From Leuctra nigra (Eukaryota > Arthropoda > Insecta > Plecoptera > Leuctridae): a DNA stretch of 64,000 bases. Location of the stretch: assembly GCA_934045905.1 (NCBI GenBank), contig OW203762.1:23902345-23966344 (forward strand), written 5' to 3'. Position 1 is the first letter of the stretch, and each line of letters begins with the position of its first letter. The position numbers and the translations under genes were made by a program. Below the pieces are notes generated by a model. That model was not told the DNA's origin. It saw only the letters and a list, made by a program, of their open reading frames with translations, and did no database searches. Positions 26,321 to 36,330 of the stretch are shown piece by piece.

Positions 26321-29300
26321 ATGATGAATTTATACGCGATTACCATTATATCTTTATTCGTATTTCCTGTAAAACTGATCGCAACGAAAGACGATATTTG
26401 TATGAATAAGTTGTCAAATGAAGTCCCCACTGGCAGCGTCTTGTTTCACGAGAAGAGATGCTGGCTACATGAAGATCTTGTTCTTCTCAATGCAAGGAAG
26501 ACGATGCAGAATCTAATACCTACGCACCATCAGGATCTAAGCAATGACGCGTATATCACGGTTATGATAGATTATTTTCGAATGTGTTTCTCAATGGTGC
26601 AGAAAATGAGTACAGGAAGGTCCCAAGACATTTTGCTTTTGGCTCTGGCTGATGCGATTGGGGGTAAGTAAAATGTAATTATCCAAAAGTAAATATACAC
26701 TTGTTGACAGTGTCAAAACGATTCCTTTCAGCACCTATATAAAAATTGACAGGCACTGTAGTATAGTTCTGACAGGCTTTGACCAACTGTCAGTGGAGGG
26801 TTTTGAGTTCGATCACAAGATTATGACAGTGGTATATTATGACTAGGATTGTAAAGCTAAACGGTTTCAGTGTGTCTACATTCCAATTTAAAATTATAGG
26901 TAGAACTAATTTATCATAGAACCGCAATGTATATAATAAGTTAGGAAGGTACCTATACCTAACCAATAACAAACCCAAACCCACTGAAGGTATTTGATTA
27001 TTTTTCACTGTTTTGCATTGTCTTTTGAACTGTATCTAGCATTTTGTGCAACAGGTGATTCTACCCAAAAATATACTCGAATAGCATGCATCATAACTAA
27101 CTAAATGGTAATAGCATAGCTAGGTATCTCTCAACGTCTGGTATTTCTAACAAAAAATTACGGAATTCTGAAATTTTTGTTTATTCGTGGGGCAAATAAA
27201 ATAAGGTAGTACCTAACTACTTTTTGAAAAAGAATGCACTAGTTACATTGTAACTTAGGGATAAGCCAACTCCTGACTTGGCTTATCCCAAACCCACCCT
27301 TGATGCAAGGAAAACGCTGGTCTCAAGGATAATTAATAAACTGTAGGTAGGTATAGGCAAATGGTTTTTGATTTGCAGGTTATATGCACTACTACCTGAT
27401 TCCTGCGACAAAACATTCGTTCTACGCCGGCAACATAAGATACGAGTACATTAAGAAACTGTTGACCTTCTACGACCAAATCAAAGTGCATCTTGACACG
27501 AGCGGCGCTCTGTGGTCGAAACCGATGGACGCGACAAACGTCACTGTCAAGGTGCATACGTGGACCATCCAGCCTCCAAACAAGAACGAGGATCCGTGCT
27601 GTATGCTGATCACTAACGAGAATACATGTAAGATAACACTTGGTAACATGTAGAAGACGTTGCCCGACAAAGAGACAGTCATCGCCGTCCTCGATGAGGG
27701 CGTTGAGATCGACTAATGTTCTAACATCTTTCAGCCAACTGCTCTTAGACCGGCGGCGTCAACTTGGTCCCGCTCCCCTACATGGACGACGCCGACAACC
27801 CCAGCGCCATCGCCGTCCTCGATGAGGGCGTTGTGACTAATGTTCTAACATCTTTTAGCCAACTGCTCCAAGACCGGCGGCGTCAACTTGGTCCCGCTCC
27901 CCTACATGGACGACGCCGACAACCCCAGCGCCATCGCCGTCCTCGATGAGGGCGTTGTGACTAATGTTCTAACATCTTTTAGCCAACTGCTCCAAGACCG
28001 GCGGCGTCAACTTGGTCCCTCTCCCCTACATGGACGACGCCGACAACCCCAGCGCCATCGCCGTCCTCGATGAGGGCGTTGTGACTAATGTTCTAACATC
28101 TTTCAGCCAACTGCTCCAAGACCGGCGGCGTCAACTTGGTCCCTCTCCCCTACATGGACGACGCCGACAATCCCAGCGCCATCGCCGTCCTCGATGAGGG
28201 CGTTGAGACTAATGTTCTAATATCTTTCAGCCAACTGCTCCAAGACCGGCGGCGTCAACTTGGTCCCGCTCCCCTACATGGACGACGCCGACAACCCCAG
28301 CGCCATCGCCGTCCTCGATGAGAGCGTTGAGACTAATGTTCTAACATCTTTCAGCCAACTGCTCCAAGACCGGCGGCGTCAACTTGGTCCCTCTCCCCTA
28401 CATGGACGACGCCGACAATCCCAGCGCCATCGCCGTCCCGTTCCGCGCCACGAGTTTGAGGAAACTGAACTCTCCCGGTGGGGCGTTCATCTTGGAGAAG
28501 TATTATGTGACGAGCATCCAGTGCATGATGACGAGACCGGACGCCAAGGACATCATCTGCAACTTCAACAAGAAGTTCTACATCTGGCTTATGCAGATGG
28601 CAAGTGCATCCATCTTGCAGCATCTTATCTTGATAATAGGTTTGTTCGTCGGGGTGTTCTTACCTGCTCCGAGCAAGCGGAAGTACGTCACTGAATATGT
28701 TAGGTGCAAGGATTACGAATCAAAACTCGACGGATAGGTATAAGCATAGAGGTATGAAGGTTTTGTATAAGTAAACTGTTCCGTGACTACACTTCCGATG
28801 TGATCGGAGCAGGTTAGAACACCCCGACGAACAGACCAAAAGTATCTTGTTCAACAATTCTTCTTGTTGGATGTGATTTTGGATTTTTTTTTTATCTCTA
28901 GCGTTGTAATTCTAGCGTTGTGACGTTCGGTGTTGGGGCCACCTGATTGGTTATAAGAGCCAGGGACATCGCTTACCAACGCCCAACGCCAGAACGCCGA
29001 CGTCGAAATTTTTAAAACTTTCATAATGTCAAAATTATGTAAATAAATCGGACGGAACCTAACATAGATGTCGATGAAAGAAGGTGTAGACATTGGTGGA
29101 TGTTACTCAGAATCCCCACAAGACTTGAATAATAGCAGAGAAACCCCGCTACTGTTGAGCGAGAGGGTGTGACGAACTCCTCGTTCTTGTCCAGGTGATG
29201 CCGCGGTTGAACGACGACATGTTCTACCCGGCGTTCGGCGGCGTCATGAAAATCCTGGAGACGATGAAGCAGTACATCAACGTCGAGGAGGTCATGCCGA

Positions 29301-32300
29301 GCGGCAAGAAGGGCGTGAGCAAGCTGTCAACGCCGACCACAGCTGACCTCGACAAGGCCATCGCGCACCAGGATGACCTTGAGTCAAATCCAGGTAAAAA
29401 AGTGACTAGAAATCGCTCTTCTTTGTCAGCATTTTTAATCATCTACAATTTTATGAGCATAGCAAAGGCGTAACAACCGTTTTTATGAAAAGCACGCGTC
29501 GTACTGGAAATACTGAAATATTACAAGACCTCGACCCCTGATGTTTGGCAATCAAGTCGTAAATGATCGGTCGAAACTGTTTTTAATTTCTGAGGCTGAG
29601 TTAACCCTAGATATTTGTTTGCAATTACAATAAAAGAAAGTCTTACATCTCAACCCTCTCCGTTGCCGGGCAGGTACCGAGGTGTTGGTCGTGGAGTGGA
29701 GCACGTTGATGGCGATCGGACTGGGACTGATCCTGGTCGGCATCTGCATGCTGCTCCTCTGTCTCTGCATGAAGTGCAAGAGAAGTCGAGTCAAACGCGA
29801 GGGCAAGAATCTCGATGCGTGAGTACCAATCATCCTCTCATCACCTTCCTCAAACACAACTACAGACTTACTGTTCTTAAAGGAGATACTACCTTGTGAT
29901 CTTCAGCGTCTAATAATTATGGTTATATTCGGTTGATTATTCTGATTAAATTGCGATTTTAAATCGTCGTAATTGTCCACTTTTTGCACTTTTGAGAAAC
30001 ATATTATGACGTCATATAACCTGCTCTACCTAGCAATGCAAGTGTACAGCTACCTCGTTAGGTTGTGATAAAGCCAGTCTTGCAAATCACCCCTGTGTAA
30101 TACAAATATCTGTATTTAAGGCAAAGTACGTCTGTGTACGACTGGTAGTCGCGATAAGTTTTATCACAACATAATGAGTTGTCAGTTGACTATACGAACT
30201 GTCTTCCATTCACACGATTCAATGTATTGATCTAAAGATCTTTGTCTAAAGGTTTGTTTGTCGGGCTGCTCGGAAAGGCGCCTCTTCGTATTACAAGAAA
30301 TATAAGACTTGGTGAAAGTTGGAGCAACGTAGAGCAGTTAAGAACAGTACCGAGAAAGTTCAACGAACAGATCTAAAGTTTTGACTCTGTTTGATTTCAG
30401 GAATTGAGTCCAAGTCTATTTTTAACGATGCAATGACCAAGAAGATAATTATTATTATATGAGATAGACTTCAAGTTTTGAATGTTATTTCAGCGAGCAA
30501 GGCGGAGAAGACGCGAAAGGCGGGAAAGATGGGAAAGTCGCTAAAGGCGATGCGAAACATATCTACACCTCTTGTGTCGACTACTACAACTATTGGAAGG
30601 ATAAACCGAAGACTAGCAGCTCTCGTAAGACGGATACTCAAATCATACTCTATTACTTGCTACTCATTCTCTTTCTCCAAACAACTCTCTTCTTGCAGCC
30701 GAGAAGGACAAGGAAGAGTCTTCCGAGAAGGACGTGAGCTCGAAGAAGAGTCGGAAGGCGATGGTCTACACAGCCACTGACACGCATCCGGCATGGACCA
30801 TGAGGTACTTGATCGTCAATCCTGCCTCGTTTATATTTTACAGTCCATATCTGTCCATTTCATATTCATGACTATACATTTCTTGTAATTCACTGGGGAT
30901 GTTCGAGTTTAGGATAGAAAATTTCAATTTTAGATTCTCTGTACCTTGAAATATCGAACAACCACCCATCTTCAATAACCTTATCCTATTTGCCACTGTC
31001 ATTATTTTGAAAGCCTAGTTTACACGGTTCAATGCTTCTTTCAATTAATTGAATTTAATTCAATTAATTGAATATTATTTAACATTAATATTAATTGATG
31101 TAAAAATAGAACCGGTTCTAAATGAAATGTACTTTTGCGTCATTTTTTGCTTCAGTTACAGTTCGTTTTTCCTATGTTTGAACTCTCTACAGACCGTGCC
31201 ACAGTCAGTTGTTCTGCTAGGCCGAGAAAGACAACATTGCAATGTGAGCGCGCAATGAAGTCTTTATCGGCCTAGCAGAACAACTGACTGTGGCTCCATC
31301 TGGTGAGAGTTCAAACATAGGAAAAAGGAACTGTACATTCCTTGAACCAAACTCAATGAATTGTACTAAACATTGAACCTGCTAAACTAGGCTTAATAAA
31401 CGAACCTAAAGGATTGATTTGCATTGTGAAATCACTGCAGTCCCTCCTTGTTCAATTACTATTTGACGTTTCTGTGCCATCTTGACAAAGATCCAGTGGA
31501 ACTGTTTGCTCGCAGTGAACGTACGCTGGAAGCTCGCGCGAAGTCGACACAAAGCCGTGGTCATCGGTCAGTCCCCAGCGTCCGCAATCCCAGCAGGGTA
31601 AGCTCAAACACTTCATATAGGGACGAGGCAGAAGTTCTCCAGAGGCCCTATTCCATAACTTTAAAATTCCGGATTCGGCCCGAGATTGATTCGGTTCAAT
31701 GTTAATCCATATGATGGTCGTGAATCGTATTCGGGCCGAATTCGGAATTTTAGAGTTATATTATAGAATAACTGCCAAGGGGACCTTTTTCGAGATCGTT
31801 CGAGACAAATTTCATACGGATTCACGGCCGCCTGACGTCAGACAAAACAAAATAAAAACTGACGTTGGAGATTGAATGCTGTTTCGCTCGGAAGGACGTC
31901 ACTTTGACGTCATGCTCGATCATACGAGCACTCGAACAATCTCGAAAATAAGGATCCAGAGGGTAGCAGTCAATGATCGCGTTTGCCACCAGGCGCTCTA
32001 GTTGACTCTACCCTGATTGACGAGGCTCGAGCGTTCACCTAACTAAGTGTCATCATGCTCCCGACATCTTCCAGCCGCAGTCGTCCCCGGATGACGAGTG
32101 GGAGAGCGAGAGCGCCTCGTCGAGCGAGGGACAGAGCGGCAGCGAGGAGGCGAGCTCCAGAGCAACGTCGTCAGACGGAAGTCGTTCAAGAGGCGACTCC
32201 CGAGTCACCAAGTCCGCCGACTCCAAGTCCGCCGGATCGAAGTCCGCGGACACAAAGTCCAAGGACAGAAGTTCCGGAAAGAGTTCAGGTCCAAGGAGTT

Positions 32301-32371
32301 CAGCAGCATCGATAGACTCGAAGAAAAGGACGTACAGTAGAACACAGGAGTCGAACGAAAGGGATAGCTGA
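26321..32371 (+). CDS. Uncharacterised single-pass membrane protein, nine exons
   Basis: Exons join as 26321-26663, 27379-27627, 28355-28599, 29195-29393, 29674-29818, 30494-30624, 30699-30804, 31516-31597 and 32075-32371. They total 1797 bases (598 residues plus stop) with every intron phase matching. The ATG at 26321 opens a hydrophobic signal peptide (about residues 1-20). The ectodomain (about 21-354) has scattered cysteines and N-glycosylation sequons (NVT, NTS, NCS); the NTS is created at the exon 2/3 join. One strong transmembrane helix spans about 355-378 (STLMAIGLGLILVGICMLLL), followed by a basic stop (KCKRSRVKR). The cytoplasmic tail of about 215 residues is Lys/Glu- then Ser/Arg-rich and looks disordered. 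This predicts a type I surface protein. I do not recognise the family, so no function is offered. Intron 3 uses a GC donor, and exon 3 is preceded by a tandem acceptor array. A possible ATTAAA poly(A) signal lies at 32427. Confidence 0.8.
26745..26820 (+). repeat. tRNA-like SINE fragment in intron 1
   Basis: A stretch resembling an A box (TAGTATAGTTCTG) is followed about 45 bases later by a B-box-like GAGTTCGATCAC. No complete cloverleaf is evident, so this is read as a decayed tRNA-derived SINE and not a tRNA gene. Confidence 0.35.
27258..27289. repeat. Perfect 12-bp hairpin in intron 1
   Basis: GGGATAAGCCAA and its exact complement TTGGCTTATCCC are separated by eight bases, about 90 bases upstream of exon 2. 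It could fold in the pre-mRNA near the acceptor or be the remnant of a small inverted-repeat element. Confidence 0.6.
27680..28438 (+). repeat. Six-copy 124-bp tandem array duplicating the intron 2 / exon 3 boundary
   Basis: Six head-to-tail units each carry an intron tail (CTAAT/CTAAC branch-like motifs, T-rich tract, TTTAG or TTCAG) fused to the first 70-odd bases of exon 3. Exon starts fall at 27735, 27859, 27983, 28107, 28231 and 28355. Later units are exactly 124 bp; the first is 128 bp because it keeps an extra TCGA. Copies differ by a few substitutions, so they are not simple assembly echoes of one sequence. Since 124 is not a multiple of three, only the last acceptor reads on in frame. 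The first exon copy has TCT TAG, an immediate stop. The 61-codon open frames in each unit are by-products of the repetition. Confidence 0.9.
28600..29194 (+). other. Probable GC-AG intron (intron 3) containing an inverted repeat
   Basis: Exon 3 ends ATG at 28599 and is followed by GCAAGT, the usual context of a GC donor. No GT nearby restores frame, whereas GC to the TTGTCCAG acceptor at 29194 joins two phase-0 exons cleanly. Within the intron, 28639-28672 and 28804-28837 are inverted copies matching at 32 of 34 bases and could pair in the pre-mRNA. If the intron is retained, translation continues for 45 residues to TAG at 28737, through a hydrophobic run (LILIIGLFVGVFL), giving a shorter and possibly membrane-anchored form. 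Confidence 0.6.
31011..31394. mobile_element. Inverted-repeat element in intron 7 with a second MITE nested inside
   Basis: The outer arms begin AAGCCTAGTTTA and include GGTTCAATG on both sides (31011 and 31394). Inside, about 31160-31335 forms its own foldback whose arms share TTTCCTATGTTTGAAC and GTCTTTCTCGGCCTAGCAG-like blocks. The inner family recurs at 44768-44935 in the hAT gene. Neither encodes protein. Confidence 0.65.
31649..31770. mobile_element. Small foldback MITE in intron 8
   Basis: Near-complementary arms of about 40 bp carry TAAAATTCCG and TTCGGCCCGA on the left and their complements on the right. It is about 120 bp long with no coding capacity. Confidence 0.55.
31782..31955. 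mobile_element. Second MITE in intron 8
   Basis: Arms read CCTTTTTCGAGATCGTTCGAG at 31783 and, on the other strand, CCTTATTTTCGAGATTGTTCGAG from 31952. The interior contains several TGACGTCA-like palindromes. It lies a few bases downstream of the preceding MITE. Confidence 0.5.
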
Positions 32372-32760
32372 AGTTTTCAAGTACACACATGTCGTGTTTT
32401 ATAAATATATTTTTTGCTAAAGATGCATTAAAAAAAGTAAACAATATTTTATTCGATTCGTGGCCCGTTTTTGATGCACCGCTACTTGTTTATGTATAAT
32501 ATCGCAATAGAACACTAAATGATTGATAGAAAACTGATTTCATTGTATTGAGGCTTAAGCTAGCAGGTTTTTAGTTGCTTCAACAATTGGCTTCACCTCA
32601 ATTTCAACCTCAATTTCAACCACAACTTTAACCTACTTGTACCCTACGGAGTTTCGCTTGTACCTACCACGAGAAAAGGGAATAGAATCTACATAAAAGG
32701 CTTCATTTTATGAATTTTACAAACAAGCCGAAGTGAACCAAAGGGATAATATAAGACGGA

Positions 32761-32853
32761 TTCAGCTCCGAAACTCCCAAATTGAGCTCTTTATACCAAC
32801 ATGAATGTTACCACGTCCACAACGTGGTAACATTCATGCAAAACGGAGCTGAA
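32761..32853. repeat. Two-part long hairpin downstream of the membrane-protein gene
   Basis: An outer 10-bp stem (TTCAGCTCCG at 32761 and its complement ending 32853) encloses a perfect 17-bp inner stem (32800-32816 with 32822-32838) closed by a five-base loop. The arms are unequal because of an unpaired stretch after the outer left arm. It could be a MITE core or a structured transcript. Confidence 0.55.
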
Positions 32854-32877
32854 ATTCATATTTTTATAATCCAATAG

Positions 32878-33072
32878 AATAGACGATTCTCTAAAATATC
32901 TGAGTGGCTCTGATTTATAAGTCACATGCAGTATTTCCATAGATACCTTTGTAGGATGTAACCATGGTGTAACTCATTGTTGACACACTACATTGGATAG
33001 GTGGAAATCAGAGAGCAAGTGAAATTTTCTTAGAAACCGGAGCCACTCAGATACTTTATGGAATCGTCTATT
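32878..33072. mobile_element. MITE with AATAGACGATTC termini
   Basis: Left AATAGACGATTCTCTAAA and right (reverse strand) AATAGACGATTCCATAAA continue into matching ATCTGAGTGGCTC blocks. It is about 195 bp and non-coding. Confidence 0.65.
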
Positions 33073-33174
33073 GCCAATTAACGGAAAACAAGTGGCAAAA
33101 GAACAATGATATATTTTGTTAAATTGAATATATTTGACACATTTCAAATCAAGCATAAGAGAAACGTCCGTAAA

Positions 33175-33316
33175 ATATCAATAACTCTTGTGGTTCATGA
33201 CATGTTCCCAATGACCATGCAAAATTTGGAGTATTTGGGGCAAAATTTGGGGCAAAAAGCAAACGTACACGAAGAATGATGCCATAAAAGTACCGAGGTG
33301 ACGCTCGCTAGGCTCG
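33175..33316 (-). mobile_element. Helitron-like 5'-end fragment
   Basis: Ends with AGGTGACGCTCGCTAGGCTCGCC, a diverged form of the 5' terminus of the family at 5154-6050, preceded by the family's typical AATGACCATGCAAAATTTGG interior. The CTAG end is missing. Confidence 0.6.
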
Positions 33317-34845
33317 CCACATAACAGTGTTTTACATAAGGATTTAATTAATATTCAATGGTATTATCCCGTGGTATATCTTCAGTATTTATGAGAAGAC
33401 CATCTTGACATATTAAAACTTGAGTAGAATTCTTATACAAATAATGACGTTCTTTGCACCTCCTTTTCTGCATACAGAGTGAAATCTCATCAATATGCAG
33501 TTTTCTTGTTGCAATGTTGCACTCATTTACACCTTTGCGTCTTTGCCATTCTAATAATTATTACTGCTTTGCTATAAGTAATATGAAGACAAGTATTAGC
33601 TGAGATAAACAAATGGGTCGTTCATACAATGTAAGTCCCACTGGAAAATGATGATGTCATTAAATAAGATGTCATCGATAGCTTGTTATTCTGATTGTGG
33701 TTTATTTCTTAAACAGCGTTTCAACTGGATGATTTTAAATACAAATTGAAGGTTGGATAAAATATTCTATCGGATCTATTTTAATTTATTCGATTTATAT
33801 TATTACTGGACGGGGTTAGTTGTGGAATGGAATGGAAATGGAAAATGGAAAAGAAAATGGAAAATCATTCCAATATCTGTGCCCAAGCAAAGATGATAGA
33901 TAGGGTAATTTTCATTTTACGTTGGACATAATATTGCATTTAGTAAAAAAATTAACATTTTGAATTTTTTCTTTATTTCAAATTGTAAATCAATTATTTT
34001 GAATATTGACGATATTAAGGAAACAAGATTTAACCTCGAGCTAGAGCCAACACTTAACCTTTGACCTAGGCGACGCATATTATGAAATGCCAATGTTAAA
34101 AGGCGTCGTCTACATGCATTTGTGGCGTGAATTTGAATTTCAGTGATTGTTATTGGCGAAGTTCTATTATTAGATGCTGATTTAACAAGTCTTCGCATCG
34201 CGCACCTTAAGAGTTGTCATTTCTAATAGGTCAATAAATAATAATACATGATCATATACAATACCTGTTGTCGATGCCAGGTAAATAATTTGTTCGTTTT
34301 TAATGTAATTAATACTCGATTTCTAAAGGTTATAAAGACTATTTATGCTACCCAAGATCTCTTGGCGTCGTGGATATTGTGAATGAGGAAGAATTAAATA
34401 TGACAATATCAAAATAACGATGCTTTAAATCAATTGTAATCCTATAAAAAACATTGTGTTAAAAATATTGGCACTGGAAGCAGTTCTGTCAAATAAGGGC
34501 CCAAGATAATGTTATTTTTGAGAAGATCCAGTGTCATGGAGCTTTGGTAAGATGATAATATTATACTGTTTGATGTTTTATGAAGATTTTTGGTATTCTT
34601 GCCCTAAAGGGTGCTTTATGACGCTTCTTCAGGCTGGTTTTGCAATGTTCAGGTGAAGATGTGTGAATCACACAGCATTTGTTCACTTTCCTGCAAAGAA
34701 TCGAGCCATGCTGGTTACAAGGTACCTGCGTTTAGTGGAAATAACTATTATACATACCAAGATAATAACCTGAACAGTTTTATCGAATACTATTTAAAAA
34801 TAATGTAAAGATTATTCGAATTTAAATTTCCCGCCCCACACTAGC
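33317..34845. other. Intergenic, nothing recognised
   Basis: No supported gene or paired termini; a short GGAAATGGAAAATGG purine-rich stretch lies near 33820-33880. Confidence 0.35.
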
Positions 34846-35910
34846 GCACAAGTCCACACACAGCCTTGTCAATTCAAAGTGAATCTTTCGAGTTTGAAAT
34901 TTGAAATTATTCGAACCCTGCACTGCCTTGTTGATGGAACGAGTCCACAGCCTTGTCAATTCAAAGTGAATATTTCGAGTTTGAAATTTGAAATTATTCG
35001 AACTCTGCACTGCCTTGTTGATGGAAAGTCCACAGACTTGTCAATTCAAAGTGAATCTTTCGGGTTTGAAATTTGAAAGATTCGATCAACAGACAGGGGC
35101 GGATCCAAGGAGGGGCGGAAGGGGCGATCGCCCCCCCCCCCCCCCCCATGATTCCTCCTCCACCTTCTATTAAGATCAGAAGGTTGATTTTTCATTTCGT
35201 CAAATTTACAAAAATATCGTAATCATGGCTTGTTTTTTGGCAAGGTTTAATCTTTGCTCTAAAAGTGCCTTAAAACTAAATGTTTTTTCAATATTTCGAA
35301 AAAAATTGCCTTCGGCGATAAGCCTTTGGCGGATGAAAGCATGGGCTTCCACAGGGGTGACTGGGGGGCAAGGATGTCAGAATAGAATACAAATTTAGTG
35401 GTGTTATTTACGTACAGTTTCATTTTCTAAACAAAAAACTCAGAAAATTAATTTCGAAGTGTAAACAAACCAAAAAATACCCTGCGGGGTAACGTGGGGG
35501 CACTACCCCAAAGTGTCCAAGCTTAAAAAATAATGAATTGTTCAACGAAATACACCTCATAACGTCTCAAAATTTGATTCAAAGTGTCCAAAAACCAAAA
35601 AACGCCCTGCGGGGCAGGGTGGGGGGCTCGCCCCCCACACCCCCCTTAGCCCGTGGGACACTTGTTTTCCTTGCATTACCTCCACCCCCTGGCAAAAATT
35701 CTGCGCACGCCCGTGGCTGGGGATACCACTAGACCCCCTTCATATTTTCCAAAATCGACCCCTCCATGACAAGAGGCTAGATCCGCCCCTGTCAACAGAA
35801 CCACCGCCTTGTTGAAGGAACGAGTCCACAGCCTTGTCAATTCAAAGTGAATCTTTCGAGTTTGAAATATGAAATGACTCAAAAACCACTGCCTTGTTGA
35901 TGGAACGATG
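34846..35910. repeat. About 86-bp tandem repeat, four copies, split by a hAT MITE
   Basis: The block CACAG(C/A)CTTGTCAATTCAAAG recurs at about 34861, 34949, 35033 and 35829. Subtracting the element at 35094-35791 and its duplicated target brings the fourth copy to the same spacing as the others. Confidence 0.75.
35094..35791. mobile_element. Non-autonomous hAT element with perfect 8-bp target duplication
   Basis: Termini CAGGGGCGGATCCA and TAGATCCGCCCCTG are inverted copies. TCAACAGA is duplicated exactly at 35086-35093 and 35792-35799. An 8-bp duplication with CAGGGGCGGATC-type ends is characteristic of hAT elements. The interior has C-tracts and a second CTGCGCACGCCCGTGG block that looks like a nested related terminus. 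No transposase. Confidence 0.9.
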
Positions 35911-36330
35911 ATTGATGTTGAACGGAGTGTGCTAATCTGAGTTAGGTAACTGTGTCTTCCTGAAGCCCTGTTATTATCTGCGAGTATTAATTGAATTATT
36001 TATTCTCTGTCGGACGAACTTCCGCGTGATTCCACCAACACGCAACGATCAGGAATCAGGTCCTCGGGCAAGTGTGCACTTCACGCGATTACACCGTATA
36101 TTACTACGAGGATGAAAATAGAAAAATAGCGATTATACACTGGGAAAAAATAAGGAAATAACAACAACAAAAAAGTCATATGGAAATGAAAAAAGCCAAA
36201 GAATGAAATATAAAATAAAAAGGACAAAAATTGAAGAGAGTGTGGTGCAGTAATACATACTCAAGGGTAATACTGCCATTTTTTCTTATACTTTTTTATT
36301 TGAATAGGTACTTGTGCCGTCTTTTGGTAA

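Noticed and set aside
27764..28321. Series of 61-codon frames at 124-bp spacing
   Set aside because: Frame-shifted readings of the repeated exon 3 start; they begin at TTG and cross the intron copies.
28900..29010. TTCGGTGTTGGG / CCCAACGCC inverted pair in intron 3
   Set aside because: Arms match too loosely to call an element.
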